Origin: Oasisia sp. SBJ-2009
Taxonomy: Eukaryota; Annelida; Polychaeta; Sabellida; Siboglinidae
NCBI GenBank assembly: GCA_964017155.1
Contig: OZ024865.1
Coordinates: 43,919,760 to 43,983,759, forward strand
DNA length: 64,000 bases
Direction of reading: 5' to 3'
The notes beneath the pieces were generated by a model that saw only the letters and a program-made list of their open reading frames with translations, was not told where the DNA came from and made no database searches. A program made the translations under genes and the position numbers. Shown here in pieces: positions 43,681-61,230 of this stretch (its first letter is position 1; the number at the start of each line of letters is the position of its first letter).

Positions 43681-43845
43681 TGCGTGCGTGCGTGCGTTTT
43701 TGTGTGTGGTATGTTTGTGCGTGCGTGTGTCTGTATGCGTGCGTGCATGAGTGCTTGTTACACACAAGCAAGTTACACACAAACACTTATGCACGCACGC
43801 ACGCAGACGCACGCACAAACATACCACAGACACACAAACGCACGT
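43681..43845. repeat. Imperfect inverted repeat (hairpin) with GT/CA arms
   Basis: The left arm CGTGCGTTTTTGTGTGTGG with TATGTTTGTGCGTGCG, and the right arm read in reverse, CGTGCGTTTGTGTGTCTGTGG with TATGTTTGTGCGTGCG, pair over about 75 bp around a centre near 43765. Confidence 0.75.
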
Positions 43846-43989
43846 GTGTGCGTGCATGTGCACGTGTGGGCAGACATTGGATCGTTGCATACCCAAGTGC
43901 ATGTCCTCTCAGCCGCCGAGGTCCAATTGACCCTTACTCTGTTAGTTCGCTTCCTAGGGCCAGTGATCATCGTTCAACCAATTCGCATG

Positions 43990-44460
43990 CATGAGATTCA
44001 TTCATACTTTATAATTGTTCTTCCCGCGTGACGCCGTCGGAACGATGTAATTGTGCATGGAAGCCATAATTGACGACAGCAGCAGAAATTATATTAAAGG
44101 AAGGGTGCCTGCTCCTCTGCCTAGAATTTGCAGTGCAGTAATTTGTAATAAGAAGTCTGGTTTCTAGCGACCCTGCTCGCCTTGGCATTATTGCCAATGT
44201 TTTAAAATTTGATTTTTTTGCCATTTGAACAAGTTGCGGTTGGAATCTTTAAAATTGCGATCTTAATAAAGTAACTAGGCAAACACTGGCAGACAGCAAA
44301 CCTTCAATGTGCATGTTGTAATCATAAGAATGTCATTTTAGGTGAAAAATTAACCTAGCACTGGCACACTCGCTTTACATTTTCATAGGAAGGAATTTAT
44401 TTTTATTACTGTAAATAAAATTACTTCAGTTGGTTCGGTGCTCCATATGTAGATAATAAT
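43990..44460. other. Intergenic, unnamed repeat fragment
   Basis: Shares GGGTGCCTGCTCCTCTGC and nearby words (GGAATCTTTAAA) with 40475-40650, but no boundaries were resolved. Confidence 0.35.
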
Positions 44461-44464
44461 AATT

Positions 44465-45945
44465 ATAATTACAATTGTGATTATTATTATTATTATTGTA
44501 ATAATAATAATAATAATACAATTTTTATATAGCGCTAATTCCCGCATGGCGGATCGATGCGCTTCACAAGAAAAATACTAAAATTAATGTATATTAACAA
44601 ATAAAAATGTAAATTATATAAATTAATATAAATCATACTAACTCGCAAATCTGTGTATATAAATTATATAAATAGATTATATTAAACACTGCTTTTAAGA
44701 TGTATAGTACTAAAACATGGTATGCAAATTATATATATTAATATAAAATTAAAACCCTTTCTAAAACTCTGTACGTAAATATACATATAAATCTATAAAT
44801 TAATCTAAAACATAAACACTAATTAAAATATTATTACACTAAAAAGAAATTATAATGCAATGTCCGTCATTTTAAAACAATTTAAATTAATTGAAATGTC
44901 TACTAAAAAGATATGTCTTTAAATACTTTCTAAATATAGGTAATGTCCCGGATGCACGAATGTTCACAGGTAATTCATTCCACAGTCGTGGTGCTGCTGC
45001 GCCAAATGCCGAATCACCAACACACTTCTTTGTCATGCCTTGGTGCAGTGTTGGCGCATAGTTCTGGCGGAGGCGTCCGTCACGCATTCGTGGTTTAACA
45101 AGTTCTGCCAGATAAGACGGCGCCAATCCATTCATGCATTTTAAAGTCATTACCAACATTTTGAAGGCGATTCGGCTCACAACTGGCCAATACAGCTCCT
45201 TCAACACTGGTGTGATGTGGTCATGTTTATTGGTGCGTGTTATTAGCCTTGCTGCATTGTTCTGGACACGCTGTAGCCGAGCTGTCTGTGTTAACGGGAT
45301 GTTATGCAACAGTGAGTTGCAGTAGTCGAGTCGAGATGTGACGAGTGCATTGACTGCAATTTTCGCGGCTTCTGTTGTTAGATAGTGCCGTATTGATGAC
45401 AGTCTGTATAGATGGTAGTTACATGCGGCGCACACAGCAGTCACATGATCTGTCATCGTCAGATGTTGATCCATGTGCACTCCCAGATTCCTTATGCTGT
45501 GTGATGGTGAAACCGTATCATCGCCAATTGTCAAGGAGCAACCTCCGTACACCTTGAGATGATGTTTTGAAGTAAAGATCATCATCTTAGTTTTTTCATC
45601 GTTTAATTTCAGCATGTGCACCGCCATCCATCGTCTGACTTCCCCAATACAGTCGGTGAGTCGCCTCGCAGTTTCCACTTGGTCGCCGGGTTTAGGACCG
45701 AGCCCTGTGGCACACCACTCTGTAGCGGAATAGTCGCGGATGTTTTTGAGTCTATCTGGACACAGTGGGTGCGGTCTTCCAAGTACGTCCGGAACCATGA
45801 TAACGCCGTTTCACGCACTCCGTACTCGTCGTGCAATAGTGTCAGCAAATGTTCATGGTCAATCGTGTCAAATGCACTTGATAAGTCCAGCATGACAAAC
45901 AACATTGCATGATTCTTGTAGGCGAGGAATCCAGTCATCATTAAA
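44465..45945 (-). pseudogene. Truncated, internally deleted LINE reverse transcriptase (CR1/L2-like)
   Basis: The upstream frame (45941 downward) encodes [18 protein letters not shown] and [11 protein letters not shown], reverse-transcriptase palm motifs. The expected YADD block is missing, and the next frame (from 45798) resumes with [47 protein letters not shown]-x-RI and LWNELPVNIR, ending FRKYLKTYLFSRHFN. The 3' UTR carries TATATAGCGCTAATTCCCGC and ends in an (ATT)n tail near 44470-44515. The 5' truncation, the deletion across YADD and the frame shift make it inactive. Confidence 0.88.
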
Positions 45946-46050
45946 TTGTTATTAACATGTTATACTTGAATAAATAAATCTACGGTATACTGCCCGTCAA
46001 ACTTAGTTGCATAAGCCCAAACCCGTATTCGCAGTGTTATGTTGATAGGC

Positions 46051-46290
46051 TTGTGAGGCGCTGTGGCGCAGTTTGTAGAGCGTCGGACACTCAAGCAAGA
46101 GAACCCGGGTTCGAATTATATTGTCGTGTCAAACCTTGGACAAGTTCGTTCACTCTACGTCGTTCCATGTCACTCGGTTATGTGAATGAATACCCGGTTA
46201 TAGGCAGTTGTGGACGTTTGCATACGAATATACTTCGCGCATTAATTACAGCGTGGCTGAATTCTCCCCACATAAGTTAAAATGGAGTAC
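46051..46290 (+). mobile_element. tRNA-derived SINE, copy 6 (plus strand, best head)
   Basis: The head GCGCTGTGGCGCAGTTTGTA contains an A-box (TGGCGCAGTTTG). The B-box GGGTTCGAATT is at 46107-46117, about 40 bp on. The body and tail match the other copies (GGTTATAGGCAGTTGTGG, GCGCATTAATTACAGCGTGG). The clear internal RNA polymerase III promoter identifies the family as tRNA-derived. Confidence 0.85.
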
Positions 46291-46549
46291 AACTGAACAG
46301 GCATGTGCAATGTGAGATTACCCGTATATCAATTAAACAATTGTTGTTACTTTTAATTAGCGATCTAAGCAGTTGATCTTGGCCAGCGGCGGTACACATA
46401 TACGGAAGTATACAACCACGTATAATGTGAAGAGGGAAACTTCCCCGCCTCCATTACAGGCAGACGTGACGTGCACCCAGTTTCCCACTGCAGTCGTACT
46501 GGGAGAAGGAAGGCCCGGGACAGCACCACCCGGGCATTCCATCACAACT

Positions 46550-46809
46550 ATTTATCGGGCGTCTCGTCCGGTATATTGAGTCAATCCATTTTTGCCGTCA
46601 GCTTTGTGCAGCGGCTAGTAGGCGAAAGCAACGCACCTCCCGGCTACACGGTCCGAGTTATAAACAGGTCGACAACAGGTGTGGACAAATATAATCATGG
46701 CCCTGATACTCGGGCTGTTCGCTCGGCGCCGAAAGCCGTCGTGCCGTCTTTCGCGAGGATCGGGACTCAAGCGACAGCGGCGTAGACGGGCAACGGAAGC
46801 AACAAGCAG
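46550..46809 (+). promoter_or_regulatory. Putative promoter and 5' UTR exon of the DUSP-like gene
   Basis: A GC/CpG-richer stretch ends at CAAGCAG-GTATGA, a plausible donor at 46809/46810. An ATG at 46697 opens a short basic frame (MALILGLFARRRKPSCRL). Joined to the acceptor at 48065 it would stop after ten more codons and is out of frame with the main start, so at most it is an upstream ORF. The call rests on composition and one donor. Confidence 0.3.
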
Positions 46810-47354
46810 GTATGACGATGATAGTCAACTAACTGGTCTGGTCAGCTGTTTCTTCTAGTCAATCTAGCTGCCCTGCAGAGCATGCAATGTTGTTTACATG
46901 TGCAATCCAGCGTAATTGTTGCTTTGAGAATAAGACAAAACGATGTTCCAAGATAAACGACTCGAATAACCGGACGTAGATTTGATTGCCATTTGCAGAG
47001 GCGCCAGAATCAATCCGAATTACGTCACCAAACAAGGAGGTTGAATTAAAAATAGGACGGGTTGGATGCATATAATTTTTTATTGAGTGTGCACAGTGTC
47101 GGAGTTCATATATTTTAAAGGGTTTACTAGCATTTATTAAACATATTACGTTGAAAAATTGAGTGCTGTTGCACATCAGGTTATTTTTCTGTACCAGAAA
47201 CAAAGTATAGGCCCTAGGTGACGCTAGTGGTTCCGCGCGCTGTGCATTGTGGGAAAGTCATGTCGCTAAATATGCTATCTGAACAGTTAGTGCAATAATT
47301 ATATCACATCAAACACATGCATAGGACAGAAACGAGTGTCAATGCAATCACTAC

Positions 47355-47470
47355 ATTTGGCTTTATCCTGTTGTGGTTCTGTTGTGGTCCTGTTGTGGTC
47401 CTGTTGTGGTCCTGTTGTGGTCCTGTTGTGGTCCTATTGTGGTTCTCTTGTGGTTCTCTTGTGGTTTTAA
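47355..47470. repeat. 11-bp minisatellite (TGTTGTGGTCC), about 10 units
   Basis: Units TGTTGTGGTCC with TTGTGGTTC variants at both ends, in the intron upstream of the first coding exon of the DUSP-like gene. Confidence 0.95.
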
Positions 47471-48070
47471 CATCGTTCTGACAAAACAACATGACTGGTC
47501 AGATAACCATTGACGTTCAATGCAAAGCAGTTTCTTCTAAGTGGTGACAATTGCTTCGAAATGAAGACCAAAGAGGTAGCTACAATTAAGGAATACGAAA
47601 TAAGCACGCGCATATGCAGGCAAACCCAAATACGCATGCGCTATAATTGCACTAACGCATGCGCACCCACAGATGCACACATGCGTGCAGACAAACTCAT
47701 GCATACACACGTACATGTGTATAAACACACTTGTTTGCACACGCAGTTGTTAGCTTACGCACGCACACACACATACGCATACCCTCACCCCGCCCTACAT
47801 GCGCTCGTACGTACGCACAAACAATTGCACGTATGCATCCACAAACGCCTATCTTCCTTTAGCTATTCCAGCCACTAACGGCATGTACTCTTACACCCTT
47901 CCGAATGACAGACATACAAACCAAATAGGCCTCTCCGATTAAGTTATGTGTTTAGAAATGGACAGAGTTTATGAAGAATGGAGAATATGGATGTCTACAC
48001 GATATATTCTTGCTAAATATATACTTTTATTGTTTCATAATTAAAAACAGCGTACTCGATTTCAGGCGGC

Positions 48071-54216
<6,146 letters not shown>

Positions 54217-54296
54217 TCGCCGCACCGCGTCCGTCGTATGTCCGCGTGTGTTTTCTGCCTTTTCGGAGAGTGCCGTGAACCCCCGAAGTACACGTG

Positions 54297-54302
54297 AATA
54301 AA
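54297..54302 (+). terminator. Poly(A) signal of the DUSP-like gene
   Basis: AATAAA 81 bp after the stop codon, at the left edge of a two-copy tandem duplication. Confidence 0.65.
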
Positions 54303-54436
54303 TCGACCCGGAGCACTTGCCACGTGACCTTACACAAAGTTCCCGGATGTTCGTCCAGAAGAATGCGAAATCGAACCGGAGCACTTGCCACGTGACCTAT
54401 CACGAAGTTCCCGGATGTTCGTCCAGAAGAATCCGA
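54302..54436. repeat. Two-copy tandem duplication, about 68 bp
   Basis: The block CCGGAGCACTTGCCACGTGA to GTCCAGAAGAAT occurs twice. The second copy has GCGAAATCGA where the first has AATAAATCGA, so only the first keeps the poly(A) signal. Confidence 0.9.
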
Positions 54437-55310
54437 ACTGGTTTCGTTTGACAAACTTTGTAGGACCAACTTGTCAATAATCGTTCGATTTATATCCGGA
54501 AGTGGTTATCGTGCTCTTGCCTCGTTGTGGCCACAGCTTGCCTCGTTGTGACTACCTGTTGACGGGCATTATTCTATTTTCTGTACTGAACGGAATGTTG
54601 CCACATTTATAAAACATATATACACCACATTGTTCACCATGACGAACGATTATTTATAATATTGAAGCAAAACATATGCTATAAAGTGTGACCATACTGT
54701 GCTAAGTATATGCTATAATATTTATTTATTATACACACAATAAAACATTGATATCACACTAATTATAATGTACCAAACTACGCCTATATTTAGCCACTGG
54801 ACAATTATACCAGCTAAGTTCTCGTGGGAACATGCCGGGCTTTCGAGGTCCATAGCAGCATAGGTCAAATGGCGCAGGTCAACTGTAAATGCAAATAGCA
54901 TGTACGCCTAAATAATTAATGGTTGATTGTATCGACGCCGACGTATTGGCAACACCAGCAGACGCGAGAGCTCTGGAATTTCGTTACTCGAAAGTGGACT
55001 GGCGTTACAAGTGAAGCTAGATGTGTCATCCCTTATCTGTTGTTATCAATGGCGCTCTGACTGCTCTGTGGAAGAAGTACCGAGAAGATAATTGGGAGAT
55101 TGCGCTGTTAATCTGTCAGCGGACTAGTAATGACGCTAGCGTGCGATATAACTGCTGCACCGTTTATAACTTTACGTCATTTGTCAAATCGTTCAGTTCA
55201 TTGCGCACCCGTAACAGTTATATGTGTAAGATCAGTTCAGGTGTTGAGGTATTAAAATGTGCCATACGGTTGACTTTTGTTTCTTATAAAAGAGATGTTT
55301 TGATTGCGAC
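54437..55310. other. Intergenic, nothing recognised
   Basis: No supported feature; a 102-codon frame at 55021-55329 (+) lacks motifs. Confidence 0.4.
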
Positions 55311-55354
55311 ATACACACACTCACGTTAGCAGTCACATACGCAAACACACCTTC

Positions 55355-55398
55355 AGGCATGCACGCACGCACGCACACGCACGTACACGCACGTACAC

Positions 55399-55477
<79 letters not shown>

Positions 55478-55515
55478 TCACATTAACAAACAAATATACA
55501 GACACACAGACACAC

Positions 55516-55585
<70 letters not shown>

Positions 55586-55612
55586 GTACACAAACACACA
55601 CACACACACGCA

Positions 55613-55644
<32 letters not shown>

Positions 55645-55766
55645 TAAACAAACATGCGCACATACAACAGCGCACACACCCGCACACACCCGCACACACC
55701 CGCACATACCTGCACACAAACACACACACACCCGCACACACACACACACACACCCGCACACACACC

Positions 55767-55849
<83 letters not shown>

Positions 55850-55850
55850 G
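55355..55850. repeat. Compound microsatellite CA / TA / CA
   Basis: (CA)n at about 55400-55470, (TA)n at about 55526-55581, then CA with CGCACACAC variants to about 55850. Repeat-derived ORFs on both strands. Confidence 0.95.
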
Positions 55851-56322
55851 CCACACACACGCATGCGCGCACAGACAGACGAACAGACAACATAGACCTT
55901 GTGTCCTACTGAACTGCGCGTACCCAAACACAGTTGAACCGCCAGATTATAGATGTGTAACTTGTCGAACGTAATGTGGCTTGACTGCGCACGAGAAACG
56001 TCCATGGGGAATACGTGTGGTTAATCCATGAGACACAACCAGCATCTATCAGCATAAATCCATAATTCCATATATAACACCCTCGTAACAAACACACAAG
56101 TCGCACTCATAACACGAGTCGCGGACGTAATCAAAGAAATGACGTCATATCTTTGTCTCGCAACATCGCGTCGTCGTCATGGCAATATACGAAAAAAGCA
56201 ACTTTGGCGTGGGCGTAGGAAAACTACACATATTTAACCGTTATCAACATTGTTGGCAAATGCAAAACGTGACGTAGATCTCCCGCATAATTTTGATTGT
56301 GACGTAGGCAAGCTGTGACGTT

Positions 56323-56791
56323 GTAGCGCTTACATTTTTCCGGCGTTATAAACGTTCCGATTGACGTTTCTGCGCATGCGCGATATTTGTAAAATCATCA
56401 ATATGCAGCGAAATGACAAAGCATGTATGGCATAAATACTACAGGTTGTTCGTCAGGGTGTATATAACCTCTCAGCAAAAGTATTTGTCGCAAATTAACA
56501 CGAGGCAAACAAGCTTTGAGGCATATTTAGATAGGAAGCGTAAATGACGTCACTGTTGTGCGCCATAATCCGTGACAGTGATTAATAAAAACCGTAATAT
56601 TTTATTGCATTGAACGACATTTTAAGAAACTCTTCACAGTAATCATCACACGAGAGTTAACGAACAGCTCGTGGCATTTATACCGAAAATGCTTTGTTGT
56701 TTCGTTGGACATTGGTGATTTTACATTTATTGCGCATGCGCAGAAACGTCAATCGGAACGTTTTTAACGATCGGAAAAATGTAAGCGCGAC
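56323..56791. mobile_element. Foldback element family A, copy 3
   Basis: The ends GTAGCGCTTACATTTTTCCG and (inverted) GTCGCGCTTACATTTTTCCG, with GTTCCGATTGACGTTTCTGC on both arms, make this the best preserved copy of the family. The arms remain similar for about 130 bp. Non-coding. Confidence 0.8.
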
Positions 56792-56799
56792 AACGTACT

Positions 56800-57061
56800 A
56801 CTACTGGATACATTATTTTATACCCTTGGGTAAACGCACCACTTGCGACAGTCGCCGACTGGCCATGTTATGCCTACAATTTGGAATCCGATAGGCCTAC
56901 GATTCCCGTTCGCCGACTCGATAAAAAAATTGTTAAAACGGCGACCGGAAGATTTAGTCCAATATATCACCCGAATATGCATATGCTTATGATAGTTACT
57001 TTGAGCAAAAATCTACAAATTAGAACGAAATAATACGATAGGCTTACTGTCTTGCATCGCC
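56800..57061. other. tRNA upstream region
   Basis: No recognisable feature; polymerase III promoters of tRNA genes are internal. Confidence 0.4.
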
Positions 57062-57067
57062 GTCTCT

Positions 57068-57128
<61 letters not shown>

Positions 57129-57135
57129 AGGGACG
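57062..57135 (+). tRNA. tRNA-Asn (anticodon GTT)
   Basis: 74 nt. The acceptor stem GTCTCTG pairs with CAGGGAC. D-arm has GGCGCAATCGGTTAGCGC (A-box), anticodon loop CTGTTAA with GTT at 57096-57098, and T-arm GGTGGTTCAAGCCCACC (B-box). It is almost identical to the vertebrate tRNA-Asn consensus. A T4 run at 57143 serves as terminator. No intron. A stand-alone functional-looking gene, unlike the SINE heads. Confidence 0.96.
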
Positions 57136-57146
57136 AATATATTTTA

Positions 57147-58455
57147 TTGTATAAATCGAACGAATGTAGTGATTCCACAAATATTTATTTAATGCATCTG
57201 AAAGCATCGCTGTGAGATATTAAACGGAACAAATATGAAAAACATCGCTGTTAAACGGAACACATATGATGCCATTCGATTTTAACTCAAAGTCGGAACT
57301 GTAAGTAATTAGACCGGTCAATAAACGATCTTGCGGGCAATACAATTGTGGTACACAACGAGAACGTTGGAAGTAGAAAGGAAATCGCAGTCAGACATCA
57401 AATAACATCAGTTCAAATACCAGAAAATACGTTTAAGATGGCCCCTTACTGCTGCCGCAAATGAAAACTGTTTTATCATCACAATCCATCGTCTGGGTCC
57501 CCGAATGTTGGACTATTTACATTTACAACGCAAGGCTTCACAATTTCATGCAGGATCGGCGCTTTCGTGCTGAATTTAGTCGCATACGCTCAAGCGAAAC
57601 TCAGCGGCGTGCAATCATTACGCGCGTAAGCGACCGTTTGAACTAATCAATGACCATCGCACTGGGAGTTGAACTTCTACGAAATCGTGGCAATAAAACA
57701 GCGCATTACGAATAGTTATCCCTAGCGACATACCAGTCTGGTCGATGACACGAAGGCGCTATTTACAAACTGTCAAACAGCACGTAACTGCTTTGTCCCA
57801 ATGTGTCCAGAACACCATCAGGAATGTCGCGGGTTTGTGGTAGCGCTGTATTTGACAGGCATACAACAGTCGAATACGGAGAAGTAAAAATTACTATGCT
57901 TTCTCCATTAGGAACACGCACGCGTTGATCAAACAGTTTCATATTTCGACGGAAACTTGTCAAAGTGTAGGTAGGAACGGGAGGTTCAAAATTATTTCTA
58001 TTTAAGCAGATGTTTCTTGCATCATAATGGAGTAATATACACGGGGGAACCTACATAACTAATAAGCCAGGTAGCGCCATTACGCAATTCGGGTCTCGTG
58101 CCGTCAACCGCCTGTCCCGTTTTATCCAGGATTTGTTAACATGCGTTGTTTATATTCCTTATTTTTAATAACAGTTGGAGTCTAACGGAACTCGAAGATG
58201 AAATGAAAAAGATACAAACAGCGCACACGCGCGTAAAGAGCCCGATTACGTCATAAGCCCCCGTTGTGTATCAGCGTCCCGTAGCGATTATGTAGGTTCA
58301 AATTGTGCATAAACCTTAACACCGGATCATGACATGGCATACGCTGGATCATGCCATGACACACGCCGGATCGTGACATGGCACACGACAGATCATAACG
58401 CGACACACGCCGGATCATGACGTGACACACGCCGGATCATAACGTAACACGCGGG
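57147..58455. other. Intergenic, nothing firmly recognised
   Basis: A 66-codon frame at 57763-57963 (-) has a protein-like composition, but no splice context or family was recognised. Near 58320-58450 the word CACACGCCGGATCATGACGT is repeated four or five times with variation, a small degenerate minisatellite just past the SMYD4-like stop codon. Confidence 0.4.
58320..58455. repeat. Degenerate minisatellite, about 20-25 bp units
   Basis: Units of the type CCGGATCATGAC(G/A)TG(A/G)CA-CACG, about six copies, immediately 3' of the SMYD4-like coding region. Confidence 0.8.
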
Positions 58456-58456
58456 A

Positions 58457-60457
58457 TCATGACGTAATTGCCGTGGCGCTCGTCTGCTTCACTTTGACGT
58501 TGCCGAGCATTCGGTAGCACTGCTTCAGCGTCGACGTGTACGTGACGTAATCCCGCCACGGCGGCATGACGTACTTGTCCATGAGGGTCACGTGACGCTC
58601 GAGCGCGGGGATTGCGTCGACGGGGCTCGTCGCCTTGGCCGTTTGTAGTGTCTTCTCCACGGAGGCCGTCGATTCCTGCAGCCGGTCGAGGTAGGCGAGG
58701 GGGTTCTGGACGAGGGCACACTTCCGACACTTCACCCTCGTCGGGTCCTTGCCCTCGCGCTGCGTCAGCGACAACCGGTGCTGACACCTGACGCACTTCA
58801 GCGGCGGAATGCTGCCGCCAGGGAGCGCTGACTTCACGCCCCAGTTGCTGACGCACGCGTCGCAGAGGCACTCGAAGAAGTATTGCTCCGAGAGGAACTT
58901 GTGACGCTCCTCGCGCGGGGTAGAGTAGTACAGGTAGCCGTAGTCGATCGTCAGCTCGTCCGACGACGCCGTGTTGCACGTGGCGCGCATTGCGCATGCG
59001 TCGCCGTAGAAGACGACCTCCATGGCGGGGTCGCACGAGTGGTTGACGAGAGCGGCGGTGGCGTATAGAGCTAGTCCGATTCTCTCCGGCATCGATCTCA
59101 GTATCTGCGGTTGCACGTCGAGTTGCGTCACCTCGACGCCATTACACGAGACGATCTGTAGGAAGCGCAAGATGGCGCCACCCACGCGCGAGATGCGATC
59201 GTCACTTCCGCTGTCGCCGTCGCCGCCGAAGAAGTCCATCTTTCGGAGGGTTTCCGTGATGAAGAGCGCGAGGATCGTGTACTGGAGGAGCGTGTTCGGG
59301 GTCCGGCACTGTGTCTGCGCAACGAGATTGTAGACAGCGCCGTAGCCGCCACGGTAACATCCGCCGGCGTCGGTGAACACACTTCCGGTGTTCGGCTTGG
59401 CGTTGTGTTTCAGCAAGCGGCGCAGTCCCGTCACTAGCATCAGCCGCAGCGTCAGCAGCGACAGGTTGCCCGTGCCGGAAGCCAGCAGCACGGGCAGGAA
59501 GCGACATTCGCGCGCGTGGTACGCGTCCCATGATGCTTTGCGACACGTCTCGCTGCAGTAGCGCACCCTGGCGCAGTTGGTGCAAGGCACGGGGACATCC
59601 ACGGCGACGAAACAGTGGAAGCATCGCGTGTCGTAATGCTTGCAGTCCAACACAGACGCGTACGGCTTCTCGACCAGAACGAACTCCCCCACGCGCACGT
59701 CACGTGACGCCGTCACGAAACGCCCGCAGTCGGGACTGAACTTCACATCGAACGCTTCGGAGGCGTTCGGAAAAACCCGGCTGTGGTTCCCGGAGACAGA
59801 CGGAGGACGCCGAGTGTTTCCGACGCCGTGGAGTCCGGAAATGCCCTCGTTGTCATCGGGCGATAACGCGCATGCGTCGATCTGGCGCGCCGTGCTCTCG
59901 CGAAGCGCCTGACGCCGATTTGCGTCGAGATTCGACAACCCCAACAATTCGCACACTTTCCGGAAGGCGGCGCTGGCTTCGTTCGTTCGCCCTAGCGCCA
60001 TTAGACACCGCCCCTTCCGGTCAAACAACTTGTAGGCGAGTGCGGTCGGGTAGCGATGTCGGACGGCCAGTTCGACGTCTGCGAGACACTCCCGGTACCG
60101 CTGCAGCTGGTAGAGCGCCGCCGATCGGTTACCTAGGGCAAGCACGAGCTCTTGACTCACCCCTTTGGTCGCCAGGGGCGCCAGCAGCACGCTGCGGTTG
60201 TAATGCGACAGCGCCTGCGCGTACTCGCGCTGCTGGTAGTTCTCGTTGCCGACCTCTCGTTCTCGCGTTGACTCGGCGCCGGATTTGTCCGACGACGGGG
60301 GTGTGACGTCAAAGATGCCGCGCACGCTCTCGAGGCCGCCCATGAACTTGACGCGGTCCGCGTCTGTCGTCTGGGCAGAGAACGTGCGCATCGTGTCACA
60401 CGTGACCCCGTACAAAATCCGCTGCACGGCGGCGTAGTAGGGCGTCACGTCGTCCAT
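58457..60457 (-). CDS. SMYD4: SMYD4-like TPR/MYND/SET protein
   Basis: 666 residues in one uninterrupted coding exon. Start: ATG at 60457 in a good context (GCGACCATGG), 18 nt after an acceptor (GTTTCCAG at 60476). Domains: N-terminal TPR-like helices (about 63-170, with GNRSAALYQLQRYRECLADV), SET N-lobe (236-270, GRFVTASRDVRVGEFVLVEK), MYND zinc finger (C279-C318, all ligands present), SET core with NHSC (472-475) and DYG (505-507), post-SET cysteines (CLCDAC, 530-535) and another C-x2-C pair (555-580). SMYD4 proteins are lysine-methyltransferase-like regulators linked to chromatin and heart or muscle development; the substrate here is unknown. The usual NHSCxPN is NHSCDPA. The C-terminal helical repeat region of vertebrate SMYD4 (about 130 residues more) is missing. 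Confidence 0.88.
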   Translation of the reverse strand: MDDVTPYYAAVQRILYGVTCDTMRTFSAQTTDADRVKFMGGLESVRGIFDVTPPSSDKSGAESTREREVGNENYQQREYAQALSHYNRSVLLAPLATKGVSQELVLALGNRSAALYQLQRYRECLADVELAVRHRYPTALAYKLFDRKGRCLMALGRTNEASAAFRKVCELLGLSNLDANRRQALRESTARQIDACALSPDDNEGISGLHGVGNTRRPPSVSGNHSRVFPNASEAFDVKFSPDCGRFVTASRDVRVGEFVLVEKPYASVLDCKHYDTRCFHCFVAVDVPVPCTNCARVRYCSETCRKASWDAYHARECRFLPVLLASGTGNLSLLTLRLMLVTGLRRLLKHNAKPNTGSVFTDAGGCYRGGYGAVYNLVAQTQCRTPNTLLQYTILALFITETLRKMDFFGGDGDSGSDDRISRVGGAILRFLQIVSCNGVEVTQLDVQPQILRSMPERIGLALYATAALVNHSCDPAMEVVFYGDACAMRATCNTASSDELTIDYGYLYYSTPREERHKFLSEQYFFECLCDACVSNWGVKSALPGGSIPPLKCVRCQHRLSLTQREGKDPTRVKCRKCALVQNPLAYLDRLQESTASVEKTLQTAKATSPVDAIPALERHVTLMDKYVMPPWRDYVTYTSTLKQCYRMLGNVKVKQTSATAITS

Positions 60458-60810
60458 GGTCGCTAGGTGGCGCTTCTGGAAACAAAGAACCAAAAAATTA
60501 TCTTTAAACATTTGTTTACGGATACGAACTTTACTAGCCGTGGAGAAAAAATGCAGGGTGTATAAAAACGGTAACAACAGTAAATAAGGGCATGCAATTA
60601 CACAAATAGTGTTGTTTTTAAATGATGCCACTCGCAAATACAGATGTACTGGTCTATATCGCAACGAATTTATAGTAGATAGATACCGCAAATACAAATA
60701 ATGATATTATGTTAACTTTGCGCTAGTATTATTTTGTAGGGACGACATTGGTGGTAAGGTCGTCGTGCACAGTAAAGTCATACTTGCGCCCACGTACACA
60801 GATTGACTAA

Positions 60811-60814
<4 letters not shown>

Positions 60815-60887
<73 letters not shown>

Positions 60888-60890
60888 TGA
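60815..60890. repeat. (CTGG)n microsatellite, about 16 units
   Basis: Perfect CTGG units, then GACT variants. Confidence 0.95.
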
Positions 60891-60899
60891 CTGACTGAC

Positions 60900-60970
60900 T
60901 GAATCATTCACTCATTCACTCACTCACTCACTCACTCACCCACTCACTCGCTCACTCCCACACTCACCCA
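60900..60970. repeat. (CACT)n degenerate array
   Basis: CACTCACT units with CCACT and CGCT variants. Confidence 0.85.
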
Positions 60971-60981
60971 TCCACTCACTA

Positions 60982-61230
60982 ATTGACTGATTGACTGATT
61001 GACTGATTGACTGATTGACTGATTGACTGATTGACTGATTGACTGAATGACTGATTGACTGATTGACTGATTGACTGATTGACTGATTGACTGATTGACT
61101 GATTGACTGATTGACTGATTGACTGATTGACTGATTGACTGATTGACTGATTGACTGATTGACTGATTGACTGATTGACTGATTGACTGATTGACTGATT
61201 GACTGATTGACTGATTGACTGATTGACTGA
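60982..61230. repeat. (TGACTGAT)n 8-bp satellite, about 31 units
   Basis: Nearly perfect 8-mer, with one TGACTGAA variant near 61043. Confidence 0.97.

Noticed and set aside
46697..46809. Upstream ATG as the true start of the DUSP-like protein
   Set aside because: Joining 46809 to the acceptor at 48066 shifts out of the exon 1 frame and stops after about ten codons.
57763..57963. 66-codon minus-strand frame with protein-like composition, considered as a 3' exon of the SMYD4-like gene
   Set aside because: It shows none of the helical-repeat motifs expected of the SMYD4 C-terminus, and no acceptor in phase was seen.
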